From: Atopsyche davidsoni
Lineage: Eukaryota; Arthropoda; Insecta; Trichoptera; Hydrobiosidae
Reading direction: 5' to 3'
Length of the DNA: 64,000 nt
Assembly: GCA_022113835.1 (NCBI GenBank)
Contig: JAILWY010000002.1
Span: 9,464,501 to 9,528,500, forward strand
Shown here: positions 25,485 to 37,559 of the stretch, one piece after another
How the letters are laid out: each line of letters starts with the position of its first letter
Numbering within the stretch: the stretch's first letter is position 1
Translations under genes and position numbers: made by a program
The notes under the pieces: generated by a model
Databases searched by the model: none
Seen by the model: the letters and a program-made list of their open reading frames with translations, nothing else
Told to the model about the DNA's origin: nothing

Positions 25485-26690
25485 GCAGCCCTGGCCCGAG
25501 AGCGCGAGTCGCCCGGTCGTCTGAGCGCCGCGGAGATTTTACTGCCGACCGTAAAACGCCCGTTCGCATAGTGTGTGAAGACATCTTTTCTTTTTTACGC
25601 TCCCAATAATATTATCGTATCTTAGACCTAATATTCACTCACGGGAGGACGCATCGGGCGGCCGCTTTATTGCGGTTATCGGGATTTAACGAGGCGCTCG
25701 CCCGGATCGCCGGCCGAATAAATTGTGTCGCTTTATTGAGCGATCTCGTCCGGGATCCTTCCGAACGAGTTTAATTACGTAAAACGGATATCAAGTCCGA
25801 GATATTCAAACTTATTTTAATCTCCGGAGACATTAAACGCGCAAGTTATCGGACCGGCCGCGGACGCCGTAAATTAACGACGCGAGTGGCGTGTGCATTT
25901 TCCGAAGGTGAGCTCGGGGACTGATGTATAATGACAATAATAAATTACCATTGTTACGGGTTCAATTTAGAGTTTGAACATCGCAGAGTATAAACTGATT
26001 TTATTTCTATATATATTTTATCACATTAGATTTTATGGAGAAACACACCTCCGCTTTAACGAGTCTACTTTGTACTGATATAAAATAATAATTACAACCA
26101 CTGTTCTAGAATTTTCCAAAGTAGCACATCACATCCTAGTAAACACGCATTTTATAGTTAAATTATTTTAGTGCCAACCTCTAAACGTTTTATTATTAAC
26201 GAAACTTTACGGCTGTTTCTAAAACAGCATTATTAACAGGCTTATCTTACTTCTGCTTATCTTAACTAGACTAGTCCACCTATTATAATTTTTGCTCACG
26301 AATCTATTAAAAACCAGATACTTATTCTAGTTACCACTTAAACGCATTGGCAGTCTAATTGCTTATAACTAGTGATCAATTAGTAATGAATTAATAATTA
26401 GTCATCAGAGAAACTCAAAGATTTCAAGTTATTCTTACATAATAATTTTGATTTGGTTAACGAAAGTAATCACATGCTTTGTGAGAAATACGTTTGCATG
26501 TCTTGCATCTTGATTAGTATTACACGCCATTTACCTAAATTATACCAGTTTTGGAGTAAATTTAATAATTTAGCACAGTATAAAGACTTTTTACCGAAAC
26601 TCTGTTGTGTCTTCAATAATCCGCCTGAAATTCAAAGTATAAGGTTGATCTAATGATCTCTGTCGCAAGTTGTGTCGCTGTGTGTGTTGC
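25485..26690. other. G+C island grading into A+T-rich DNA
   Basis: Positions 25485-25925 are CG-rich with embedded TTTATTG, TTTAATTA and AATTAACGAC words, like the other candidate regulatory islands. From 25926 onward the DNA is A+T-rich. The block at about 26660-26690 (GCAAGTTGTGTCGCTG) is found inverted at 31366-31383, where it reads GCGACACAACTTGA. This suggests a shared transposon end. Confidence 0.45.
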
Positions 26691-26699
26691 TGGCTTAAA

Positions 26700-26850
26700 A
26701 TAGTTATTTCCTTTAAGCCGGTTACACAGGATTTAAACCGATTTGCAATCAGCCAGTAGAGCCCCTTTATTTTGGGTGTTTTTCATAATTTAGCCTACGC
26801 AAAAGAGGACTCCATTGGCTAGTTGCAAGTCAGTTGAACGCAAAGAAAGC
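26700..26850. mobile_element. Short MITE-like element with imperfect inverted ends
   Basis: ACCGATTTGCAATCAGCCAG (from about 26737) is matched in inverted orientation by CATTGGCTAGTTGCAAGTCA (about 26814-26833). The match continues inward (GAGCCCCTTT against AAAAGAGGACTCC). The inverted ends are about 35 bp and roughly three quarters identical. A related piece, ACTTGAGACTGATTTGCAAT, occurs at about 31379-31398. The layout suggests a short palindromic MITE of about 150 bp. Exact termini and target duplication are not clear, so the superfamily is not assigned. Confidence 0.45.
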
Positions 26851-27740
26851 ATCAGTTTAAATATATTAATTATTCTTTTAGACTTGTAGTGGGCGTTCTG
26901 CGGTGGGACACATGGCAAAGGCAACACGTTTTATTCATATGATGTGCAGTTTATGCGAACCCACAAGATTTTCCCTGCAAACCCATAAATTCGCAGGTAC
27001 CCATCCATACTTTATACATATTGCTACAACGCACACGTATCAAGGGTAGCATAGTTTTATCAGAGCGAGCGAAAATAAGGAAAGCTTTCGGCGTTCCCGG
27101 GCGGCTCTCCCCGGGTGTCAATATTTAAAGCGTTCTTTTGGTCGGACGTGTCATGTCACTGTCAAGTCGGAGCGAATAATACGGGATGCACGGGCAGAGA
27201 TCTCTCCCGTGTGGCTCTGCGCTCTTGCTGGATTAATATTTCAGCAGGAGAGGCGACTGGAGCTCAGGACCTGCGGCCGGGCGCCTCGTCCTCTCTGGCA
27301 TATATTGTTTATTATTTTTCTCTATGGAATATGAATTTTGGGCGGGGATCAACTCAGGAGTTATACTCAAATATATTATTGATAAAATACGCTCAATGCG
27401 TTTCACCTTATTGATTATATTCTCCACTCAAATAAAAGCTCAATTATTTTGGCGTTCTTAAAAATATATTTGGGATTAATAAAACAATATTCACACCGCT
27501 TTCATAATTCTTAAAATATATATATATAAAACATATACATGTACTTTGTCTACACATAGTAATTTCATTAGAAACACTCACGGTATGTATCAAAATTTAT
27601 CAAAGTCAAATCAATTACAAAAATTGTTTATTTGATATCGCCCAGCGATTACTCGAGTAGTTTTATTGCACGCAGTAAAACTATTCCAGCAACTTCAAGT
27701 ATTCCTTTAAACATCAATGAATTTAAAATGGACATATTGG
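26851..27740. other. Unassigned stretch with a small G+C island
   Basis: Positions about 27080-27310 are G+C-richer (99-codon + frame at 27115-27414, no domain). The rest is A+T-rich. Nothing was recognised. Confidence 0.5.
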
Positions 27741-27960
27741 CATGCCACGCAACAGGTCGTGGGTTCGATTCCTCATGGGAACTCTAGTTTTTTATGTTAT
27801 GGGGTTCCTGCACCGGGATAAGGGTGAAAACCTGAATCCTCGCATAAATATTTTATCGAAGTAATGGGATTTATCTTGAGGTGGTTTTATAGAAATGAAA
27901 CTATTCAATGCTACCTTATTTTACAATTTTCCTGAATAAAGAATATAAAAAAAATACGCT
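27735..27960 (+). mobile_element. SINE-like fragment with a tRNA-type B box
   Basis: GGTTCGATTCC at about 27760-27770 fits the RNA polymerase III B-box consensus exactly and sits in CGTGGGTTCGATTCCTCATG. Downstream is a unit-like stretch ending in A-rich sequence near 27950. No good A box or acceptor stem was found upstream, so this is at best a tRNA-derived SINE fragment and not a tRNA gene. Confidence 0.4.
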
Positions 27961-27964
27961 AAGT

Positions 27965-29320
27965 AGATTTCAAGGAAAAAATTGTTTTAGCTCCGTAGAT
28001 AAGTTAATCTGTTTGTGTTTTAGTATATTATTATATTTTCGATGAACGAAAAACAAAACATGCTGATAAATGCAAAATCAATCAAATTCAAACGTATAAA
28101 AAAATCAAACGCAAAAAAGGAACATTTAGTAAAATTTCCAACCTGACAAAAAGATGCCACAAAAAAGCCTCTCTCCTCCACTCTACCCGCCCGGTTACTA
28201 AAATACAATATCACAATGGACTCTTTTATTTTCGTCTGCCTTTGAAAAGTTCGCTTCCACCTCTCGCGAGCCGCTCCAGGTAAAAGTTAAAACCGCCAAT
28301 TTTCTCTTGACATCTCGTTAACTCGAGGCATTTTCCAGCGGCCGGCCTATCTCGCCGCTGCAGGGCGGCGGCGTCCGACGGACGGGAAATAGATTGACAC
28401 GTTCTCCTAATATAACGAAGGGAGATCTCCCCCGCGGCTATCTCGCTCTCCTCCGATGCCGCTGGATTCAAATGTCTGGAAAAATTATTCCGCCGGCGGG
28501 GGCGCGGGCCTGAGGGGGCGTCGAATTTGATTCAGGTCTGCCCGAGTCTTTTTGGAGTGTCAACTTTTTGCGCTCCCGCTGCAAAAATCACGTTTCTCCA
28601 TATTTCACGTTCTACGTGATTCGCGGGATCCGCGCGAATGTGACAGCGCTTTTTGCTTTCTTTTATCCGTCTCCCCGTGCCCGGGGGCGACGCTCGGTAA
28701 TTCTTCTTTTCAATTATTGAATTGTTCTGCTATCGCTCGATTTATCACTTTTAATCCAATTTGTGCACTCGCGGGGCGCACGGCTCTTCCCTCCGCGGTC
28801 CGAGCGAGCCCGCCCTCGGATCGCGTGACGAGCCGCTCGTCCGGCCCCCGAGTTCTATTCAATACGGCCGGGCATCGATCATGTCTTCCCCACTAATAGA
28901 ACCGTCTTACTTATTGCGCTTTCCGCTTCCCCGGCGGGATATTCTCTCTTCTCGCAAACGGCGGACGGCCACGAATCGAATACCACTGCCGGCCCTCGTC
29001 CTCCTCCGCGTCTATCCTTCTCTGCTTTGGATAGACCCGAGGACAAGCGAGTCCCCCGGCGCGTCTCGCTGCGGTATTTACTCCTGCGATGTTCGTTTGT
29101 GGGTGATTCGGAAAGGTGTGTCGTGCGCTGGGAGAGTTTGGAGAGAGATTTTCTATCCATTATCCACTCTTTTGTTATAAGTTAGCAGCGAATTGGTAGG
29201 CGGGACTGGGAGGTGTTTGCAATTATTGCTTTCTTATTGCAGGCCCGAGGTGCGTGCGGACTGTGATTCGTGTGATATCTATTAACGCATTGTTCATATT
29301 GATTGTTTTCAAGGTATAAT
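27965..29320. other. G+C-rich island, candidate regulatory DNA
   Basis: Positions 28220-29220 are CG-rich with interspersed TTTAATCC, CAATTATTGAATTG and TTTATCAC words. Overlapping frames open on both strands (114 and 139 codons plus, 93 codons minus), none with a recognised domain. At 29221-29242 the sequence TATTGCTTTCTTATTGCAG is a good acceptor. It is followed by GCCCGAG|GTGCGT (a possible 7-nt exon) or, further on, by TTTTCAAG|GTATAA near 29313. I do not call either exon, but the acceptor is on the same strand as the other splice signals. Confidence 0.45.
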
Positions 29321-30600
29321 TATCATCAATTTGTTTCAAGTTTCATATAAAGTGTACGGAAATCACACCAAGTGCGTCCGTATATTTATATAATCATCTT
29401 CTCTCGTGTCGTCTTGAAATCACATTTACGTATTTAATTACCCGTGTATATCTGTAATTATTAATATCAATTAAAAATAAGCTGAATTAACTGTACACTA
29501 GCTGATACAATGATATCAATTTAGCATTAAGCAATAAAATATACTGATGCAAAATACAGATAGCTACACGAGATGAGAATTATTAAAAGCAAATTCAAAT
29601 TTATTACTATATGCAAAATTTAATTTTTTTTTAATATATATTAGAAATAAATTTAATATAATAATAAATTATTGAGTGATTGCGTTTGAGACTTAGTGTG
29701 TGTTTAATAAATGATATGAGTGAGCAGAGTAGGCACTCGCAGGAGGGGAGGTTGTCTTACCCTCCTCGGAGAGGGCGGCAGGGCGTGCCGGCACACCTCC
29801 AGGTGAGCGCTGTTTGCTTATTGCGGTCGAGGGTGAGCCGAGGGATGTTCCGAGACCTTTTAAAACACAGGGGATGTACCATTTATATCAATAAAGTGAT
29901 ATGAAACATGCACCTTACATGCGATATATCTGAGAAACAATACACAAATAATAAATAACGAAAAATGAGCAAATGAATTTAGATCGTCGGATTGAATGCT
30001 ATTTTGCAAATAACATTAAATCATTGTAGTATTGCTTATAAAACGGGCACATTTGAGCCTCCATATTAAAGGGTCTAGGTTCCATAATCGAGTTTTTTTG
30101 ATCATTTTCTAGTCCGTTTTTCGAAAAATCGACTGCACCAATAAAAAATATTTAATTGCATAAAGTTTGATACATCCCTTCTTCCGAGCACAGTATATTT
30201 TTATTTCTTATAAATTTACTATTAATATGATAAATATGTGTTTTTCCGATTGAAGTGTAGGAATTTGGAGATTCGTCCGGTACATTTTCCAAGAATCCTA
30301 AACATTAAAAAGTCTTTTTTTCAATTGGAATTAAAAGATTAAATATAAACCATGTGCGTCTTATTAATTTAAAAATTAAAAAAAAAAAATTCTTTAACAA
30401 ACTTTGGTTTTGAAAAGTCATCATTTTATCCAATTTTTCAACATCTTCAAGATTTTATTTTACCCTGAAAATGGACGTTTATTAAATAATAAAAAATAGA
30501 TAAATATAATTTATAGTTTTTTAAATACTATGTAAAAAAATGAACTTTCAATATAGAAAAATAAAGTGACTATTAAATTAATTAAATGACACGATTTCGC
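29321..30600. other. A+T-rich stretch, nothing recognised
   Basis: A small G+C-rich patch at about 29725-29860 contains CACCTCCAG|GTGAGC, a good donor-like word without a pyrimidine tract before the AG. The rest is A+T-rich and without recognised features. Confidence 0.55.
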
Positions 30601-30612
30601 CAGGTAATGGAC

Positions 30613-30644
30613 TGCCTCTGGTGTCCGGTTTGACACCAGAGGCA
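30613..30644. repeat. Perfect 13-bp hairpin
   Basis: TGCCTCTGGTGTC (30613-30625) and GACACCAGAGGCA (30632-30644) pair perfectly around the 6-base loop CGGTTT. The stem is G+C-richer than the surrounding A+T-rich DNA and ends sharply. It may be the subterminal hairpin of an unrecognised transposon, or a structured RNA. The following 35 bases (AGGCTGGGAGCAACTGCCTT and so on) are also G+C-richer. No terminator role applies in a eukaryotic genome. Confidence 0.85.
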
Positions 30645-30659
30645 ATTAAAAGGCTGGGA

Positions 30660-32205
30660 GCAACTGCCTTAAGGGGTTAATACAAATACACATATACATT
30701 TTCTCTTGTTGCATTGGTGTCAACATATTGACTTTTTTTGGGAGTATACAGTATTCAATTCATTATGATATATAATCAAAAAATGTATTATTTCAATTCA
30801 TACTGCTTAAAGAATTCTTTATAAGCTGATTTTCGCGAATTTATAATCGAGTATAATAACAATTCAAACGCGTCATTGTTTACGCTGCAAGTATATTTAG
30901 TACAGGCGGGACCACTAAACCGCAAATCGTAAGTAAAATTTTGCACTAAATCACGCAGATTCGCATAAAAAAGACGGCGGGTCCTAAAGGATCGAGTGAG
31001 CGGCCGCAAATTAGATCACAACACCGAGTGACGTGCGCCGCTTTGATGTGCCGTGTAAACACAAGCGAGTATTAACTTCTCGTTTATTTCTTTTTAATCT
31101 CCCTTCGACCGGGCTTGTAAAAGTTTAAAGGAAATGATACTGGGAAAAGTGTGTTTACAAGCCGCCAGAAAAAGTGCTCGCTTTGTTTGCGACCGCGCCC
31201 GCCCCTGATGTACCGCTTATGTAAATAAATACCCGTTTAATGCTATATGTAATGACCGAACACTAGATTAAAGGTATTTACATTGTTATCATTGAAAACG
31301 TTTATAAACTGTGAGGCTTGAGGCAATCCGCTGTACTAATGTAATCTTACGCCAGTTGTAGCCCTTTACACACGCAGCGACACAACTTGAGACTGATTTG
31401 CAATCATTTATCGGTTCTCTCCTTATAGCAGGTTGGTGACCATTTCACTGAACATATGTTTGTTCTGGGCCAATCTTACTAATTCGTCTATATTCCAGAC
31501 TTTTTCTCTGATAATCAGCTTTTTTACAAACGTCAGGACTTATAATATTGAAATATTATTTAAAACCAATTAAATATTTGTATATATTTAGAAACAATTT
31601 CCAACTATTAGCATTGTTAAAAACATATATGTGAAATTGGATAAAAACATATTCATAAATCCGAATAACTTTATAAATGATGGGTATAAGCACAAAAACG
31701 ATTTCTCTCAATAAGATATGGTGCATTTTAAACCTTGTTAGGCTGCGTTATAAATTTAACGCGCGTTTATCTCGAGCGGTGCGTTTTGATTAGGCCAATT
31801 ACAATATTGATAATAAATCTTAGATAAAAAAAAAAAAGAAACAGTTTCACGTTGCGTACGACGCGGAAAATTCATAAAAAAAAAGTATCGGACAAACATC
31901 TGCGCGAGGCTGTAATTAAGTTGTTACTCACTTAGCAGGGAGCGGAGTAATCGGCCGGGCCAGCTTCCCGGGGCGGGGTCGGCTCGTTTCATAGGCGAGT
32001 GGAGACTCTTTGATGCCCCGCGAGAGCCCTGCCCGAGGACTGTAAAACCTGGCCGAAACGGCGGCGGTCGATCGTTACCAGCTTTATGTTGTGTGCATGC
32101 ACTGCTTTATGACGCGCGAGAGCCGCGCGCCATTCGTCAGATATACCAAAGTCACCCGGTTTCATCGTCGTCGTGACCTAATTCTCTTAAAACCAATACG
32201 CACAT
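30660..32205. other. Mixed stretch with two G+C islands and an R3-like fragment
   Basis: G+C-rich blocks lie at about 30880-31210 and 31860-32170. Positions 31345-31405 carry a transposon-end-like block also found at about 26660 and 26730. Positions 31425-31500 resemble dispersed repeat R3 at about 24046-24115. No coding gene was recognised. Confidence 0.45.
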
Positions 32206-32210
32206 ATATA

Positions 32211-32893
32211 TAGGGTGTCGCAAGATTTGAATTTGTCGCCATTTTTGCAGTAAAGTTTTGGGAACACCAGCTGACAAACGAACAACGTGTCTTCATTATT
32301 GAACAATATTTCAAAAATAATGAAAGCTTGGCAGCCGTAGTTCGAAAATTTCATACAAAATATGGTCGGAATAGTGTTTTGACTTCGTCTCTCTTCGCTG
32401 TGCATGGTCATTGAAATTTCAGTTCTTGTGTTAATTGAATTTTGTAAGCATGGAGACACAGATCTTTAGTTAGTATACGCTGTAGAGAGCTTCTTGAAAT
32501 TTGCAATTCTTGTCCACGACGCCGAATTGAGGTTCCTGGATTGTCACCGACACTCTTACGCACTGCTTTGATATTGACATTTGAACGGCTTGTTTTTGGA
32601 CGACCAGTGTGTTAAGCGTCTCCAACAAATCCAGTCTCCTTGAATTTTTCAATTAATCTCTTCAAACACTATTCCGACCATATTTTGTATGAAATTTTCG
32701 AACTGCGGCTTCCAAGCTTTCATTATTTTTGAAATATTGTTCAATAATGAAGACACATTGTTCTATCGTGTAACGCTCCATTTTTACTAACCCTAAACTG
32801 TCAGCTGTCAAATTGTTTTTTTTAAGTCTTCTCAAAAATTTACTGCAAAAATGGCGACAAATTCAAATCTTGCGTTAATTTTGGCACAGCCTT
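32211..32893. mobile_element. Fold-back Tc1/mariner-type remnant with both ends derived from the transposase 5' end
   Basis: A perfect 35-bp inverted repeat, beginning GCAAGATTTGAATTTGTCGC, lies at 32220-32254 and 32839-32873. TA dinucleotides flank the inferred ends (32209-32210 and 32894-32895), as expected for Tc1/mariner insertion. The right end keeps an outer stretch that the left end has lost. The inverted similarity continues past the terminal repeats: about 115 bp coding for the transposase N-terminus is present in the left arm (about 32265-32380, plus orientation) and in the right arm (32664 to about 32765, minus orientation). Both arms therefore carry the same end of a parent element. 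The middle (32381-32663) continues the minus-strand transposase sequence. It cannot be autonomous. Confidence 0.85.
32415..32781 (-). pseudogene. Truncated Tc1/mariner-type transposase N-terminal region
   Basis: Reading the minus strand from the ATG at 32779-32781 gives MERYTIEQ, then FIIEQYFKNNESL, KFHTKYGR, KRLIEKFKETGF, HTGRPKTSRS and TSIRRRGQELQIS, ending near LTQELK. This order matches the N-terminal helix-turn-helix region of arthropod mariner-type transposases (DUF4817-like DNA-binding part followed by a second helix-turn-helix). Roughly 120 residues are represented. The reading is broken by a frame change after the NSV stretch and by a TAA stop just before HTGRP. The catalytic DDE domain is absent. 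A second, shorter copy of the first part lies on the plus strand at about 32265-32380. Family assignment is from recalled motif similarity. Confidence 0.8.
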
Positions 32894-32895
32894 TA

Positions 32896-34285
32896 TATGG
32901 CTATACCGCATACTTCCCATGTTATGAATATTTCATCGTGCTTTATTATGATTTTTATTTTTTTTATAAAAATAGCTTTAGTATTCTTGTATAGTTCATT
33001 GTTTTTCTATATCAGAACATATTTTTAACAGTTCTGAAGGATAACTTCTAACGATGGTTGAAAAAGCGTAAGGTCATATTTTTTTGAAACAATAAATATA
33101 ACTCACCACAGTTATTCAAGGGAAAAAAAGCCATTGAACGTAGGAAAGTACAGCCGTGTTAATGAGACTGGTCTAGGATTGGAATATATTAGATCAAATG
33201 GTCATCAACTAGGCAATAGAACAAGAAGTTAATACAATTGGAAATCTAACACAACTCCACATCACTACAAATCCCTACAATACCAGACCGTAAAAATTCC
33301 AAATATCGGAAAAAAGCAGACTGATACATGTGTGCATATAGTTTTTTTTTTATATATGTCAAAGATTTTTATAAAATTTTGATAAATACTTTATAAAAAA
33401 TTGATGATGGAAAAAGTACCAGAACCTGATTCTGCTGCTACTTCTTGGTAAATCGGCGGTCAGTTCCCATGCTATAAATATTTATGCTAAATTATATATG
33501 CTATGCTTTAATAGTATATGATATCGCGGCCATTATAAAAAGGATATTATATGGACATTTCAAGAGTCTTAGCAATGGACCATAAACCATCTTATCGAAT
33601 GATTTACAACTCTTCAAGTTCTGTTATTGATGAGAAAAACAAACCGTTATAATTAATAGACAGTTAATTTATACGTAAACAATTTTTTTAAATCAGTAAC
33701 GTCACAATCTGCAAAAACCGTGTTTGTTTATCACGCAGCAAACATAGAGTTATTAAATTCAAAAAAATCAAATTAATATTCATGATAATCCCCTGGCTTT
33801 CGGTTTATTTGCATACGTGTCCCATAAAGCATGTTCGTGAATGATCGAATGCACATTAAACACTAGTTACTTAATCTGTTCATAAATAAACTTAATATAA
33901 ATTATGATCGCTTCCTGCAGCTAATCAATTCAAGCGATAAGTCAATTAAATATTCCTAACCACACCTCTCGGCCAGGTACTTCCGTCAAGCGACACTTAC
34001 TGTCTTTAGTCATAGACCATAGCATTTTCCTGAAGGTTCTTATTCATACTTAATCTTAATAATAATTTGCTTTTGTTACGTGCGAAACTTAACCTTACAT
34101 TTATTTCACTTAGTGTGTCGTCTACGCAAATGACGATTTCATTAGGGTAGTAATACTTTCTTTATAATAAAGCTTTAAGCTTAAGTCAGGTGAATATCTG
34201 GCGTCTCCAAAAGCACATATCCTTAAGCATAAACGTTCAAACATGTTTTGGCATATGTATTATGAAACACTGTATTCTTTGACAT
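32896..34285. other. A+T-rich stretch, nothing recognised
   Basis: No frame, repeat or RNA was recognised over about 1.4 kb. Confidence 0.55.
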
Positions 34286-37200
34286 TGTAAGGTCACTTGT
34301 CTTTTACAAGTACACACCTGAGTTATAATCACCAAAGTAATTACGGAATTAGCTTATTACCGCCGGTGGTAATTACCAATATCCCTGGTAAAGGGGCGGC
34401 CCCGCAGCTTGCGGTGCGACACGTGTGCTTGGCTGTCGCTCTGTCGCGTCTGTCGCCCTTCTCTGGACCACATGTCTCGCTTTGTCGCTTGGAGCCAGCT
34501 CCCCTGGGCCCCATCGACGAGGCTGGCTGGAGCAGCAGAAAAATTATGTTATGAAAACGGTGGAAGGGTCATACTGCGTTTTTATTACCCTCTTACTATT
34601 TGGGGTGTTTATCATAATAATACATACGTTTTTTTGTATTATAACCACAAGTAGCTGTGAATATTTTAAGCTAATATTTGAGTAGTTCAAATGAAAACTC
34701 TAATAAAACATACATATAAGTAAACAGAAGTTTATATGGTCACTCTAGTTTTAAAAATAAATCATAACACTATTTTTACTTGTGATCGGTGTGCTTTTAC
34801 GTTGTGTATTATATCATGTAGCAATATCAATCTAATTCCGGTTCTGGTGTAACCGAGTCATGGTCTCCGTTCGTCTGATCTCCGAGCCGCTGGGGTTGCG
34901 CCGTGTCCCTCACTCTGCAGCATCAGAAGCCGCTTCCTGGAAGCTCCCAGCAGACATGCTGCGCAACCCAAACAAGCCCGGCGCTTCCATCCTCGCTTCC
35001 CGGAACTCCCTTTGTTTCTTGTATCTGGGCCGGGCTCATGTCGCTGTTTGTATTTTTCCAGTTTAATTATATCTGTAATAAAACAGAGCCACCTGGGAGC
35101 CGGCGAGGAGATGATAAATTTTTACGTCAGCGGCCGTTTGAACTTAAAATCATTGTTTGAATATTTATGACGCTTTCACACATGTATGAGAATTGAATAA
35201 ATTACTTTATAACCACGCTAAGGATGAATTATACCATATTTAATATACAATTATGAATCCGAGACTTCATTCATATGCTCAAGGTTAAAATATTTCTGAA
35301 AATAGAAGAACTTAAGTACACATAAATAAAATTAATTTTCAGCGGTTAGCACTCTTACTTACCATCCGTGGGACATTCAGATCAAATCATGTGTTTCAGT
35401 TTTTTTTTTTCAGATAAAATTGTAATTTTATATATAGCGACTGATTCCAGATTTATAGCAAGTCTCTCATTGCAACATTTTTTTTCTTTAAATCAATTCA
35501 TATATCTGCTAACTATAGGCTCCTTGTTTAAATTAATAATATTGTGATATTTCTTGATTGTAATATTAGCACAAATAAAAGAGCTTCATTCTTTAAAATA
35601 TTAATATAAATAATTAATGTTTAAGAAAATATTTTAAATAATAAATAAATAACGTTTATTTAAAATTTTGATTAGAAGCCAGCTTCTCTAGTGCCATCTT
35701 GTAAGGCATTACAAACAAGAGTACTGTAGGGTTGTCTCGTGTCCCGGGTAATTCCTGTGGTTCTGCCTCTCCTGGAGAGCCCTCGCTGTAGCATGTCGAC
35801 TGATCCGGTCTTAGGGGATGGGGGGTAGTCATCTTACGGGTATCAGTAAGGGGTGAAGGATTCCACCCGCCCTGGAAGTATATTGTACGTAATGCTGTAG
35901 CTTCCATATCCCCGTCTGACGGTATTCCAATACGTGCATACATCTAAAATACCTTACTGTAAATATACAGAGCAATGTATTATAGACACAATACACTCAA
36001 TTTTTTACACGTAGAAAATAATAATAGTAATAATAACACACTCAAAACTATAGTCGTATTAATAAGTATCAATCTATATAATAATATATTAGTAAGGTGT
36101 GAGTTCTGAACAAATTGTTGATATGTTAAATATATAACAATTTTCATAAATTGACGCAAATATTTATTGAATAGGAAATATTTATGAAGTGTTTTATGAT
36201 TTAGTATTAAGTAAATTCTAACGAATTAAACTCGCTAAGCATATTATTACAAACGGTACTTCCACTAACTGTTAAAGAAACAGATATTAAATAAAAATAT
36301 ATGCCGCTTTATATTATTTAATAAATGTTGATTATATGTAAGTAGTAATATTTTTAATATAAAAAATATACTATCATAAAAATTTAATAACTTGTTAGAT
36401 GCTAGTAATACAGTGCCTAAAACGTGACTGTAAGTTTCTTTGTAATTTATTTACAAAAAGCAAAAAATCAAAAACGCTTTACCTCGAAACTAATCCATAT
36501 TATCGATATGTAGAAATCCTTCGATCATCCGGACTTCTGAGTTTTGTCTGGAACAGCTTTTTGAAGTCTTCCTCACATCTTTCGCGCAAAGGTTTGCGTG
36601 AAATTAAACAGCCGATTTCAAAAACTTACAAAACGATTTTTATCCGCAAATATCTAGAAGTAATAAGGGTCAAGGGCGGCGGCAAAACCAATAGAGTATT
36701 ATCAAAAGCCCGGCGGGCATAAACTTGTGTCTACGCAGTCTGGATTTTCGGATGGATGTTTTATTGAGTCGTGAATCAATCGCAGGCCTATTAAATGTCT
36801 TCTTTCCGTTCCCCGCCCGGTGGAGCGCCCTAAATCACCGGTGGCTCGATATACCTCCTCTCGCGGGCTGGTGCCATGGCACAGGCCTCGTCCCCCACTA
36901 CAAGTATCTATCTACTCAAACTATACGAACTTCAATAAAATTCAATTAAATAATGCCTCGTTATGTTATATATTGTGACTAGCTGCCACTGTGATACTTT
37001 TAAATTTAATTTACGATCAACGTTGTAATTTTTTTTTATACTTACACATCCGGCATCTCGATATGTTTCCTCTCGCTTTCGGTTCTCGGTACAAGCCGTA
37101 ATTAGCAGTTATAATATCTTTATCACATTTTACACTAGCGAAATTAAAATAAATTAAAGCGATTATTTCTGTAGACAGTTCGCGTCAGATGCTCATCAAT

Positions 37201-37550
37201 AGTGCTCAAGTGTAATTACACAATATAGACATTAACATCGGCCACATCTCAAAACACACGGCATTGTTAGAAACACGGGGGTGGCCAGGGGGGCCCGGGG
37301 GACGCGGCACGAGTCCCCCGGGGGGCGCTAAGCCTCAGTTAATAACGAGGAAAAGCCGCCGGGGCCCGCAAATAGGCAGCGAGAGGTAAAAATGAGGCAA
37401 TCTATAAATTGCCGGCTGCAGGAGGTGTCCGCGAGGGGCCCGATTGTTTCTCTGGGATTTACCGGCGGTATTAGGACCGGCTTGGAGAAAATATTTTCTA
37501 AATATGTTTAAAAATCTCTCATGCCTTGTCTCTGTGCAAATTCAATATTT
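34286..37550. other. Mixed stretch with several G+C-rich patches
   Basis: G+C-rich patches lie at about 34380-34540, 34850-35130, 35680-35900, 36650-36900 and 37260-37470. Frames of 60-107 codons occur (35656-35943 minus; 36399-36722 plus), none with a recognised domain. The 35656-35943 patch has an abrupt G+C boundary and may be a retroelement fragment. A pyrimidine tract with AG ends near 35061 (GTATTTTTCCAG), without a donor following. The 37260-37470 patch resembles the candidate regulatory islands. Confidence 0.4.
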
Positions 37551-37559
37551 TTGACAGAG

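Noticed and set aside
28552..29180. Overlapping 114- and 139-codon + frames and a 93-codon minus frame
   Set aside because: Frames open on both strands at once reflect low stop density in CG-rich DNA; no protein similarity was recognised.
29221..29255. 7-nt exon GCCCGAG after a good acceptor
   Set aside because: The donor GTGCGT is only fair and no branch-point word is clear. It is weaker than the 58502 unit.
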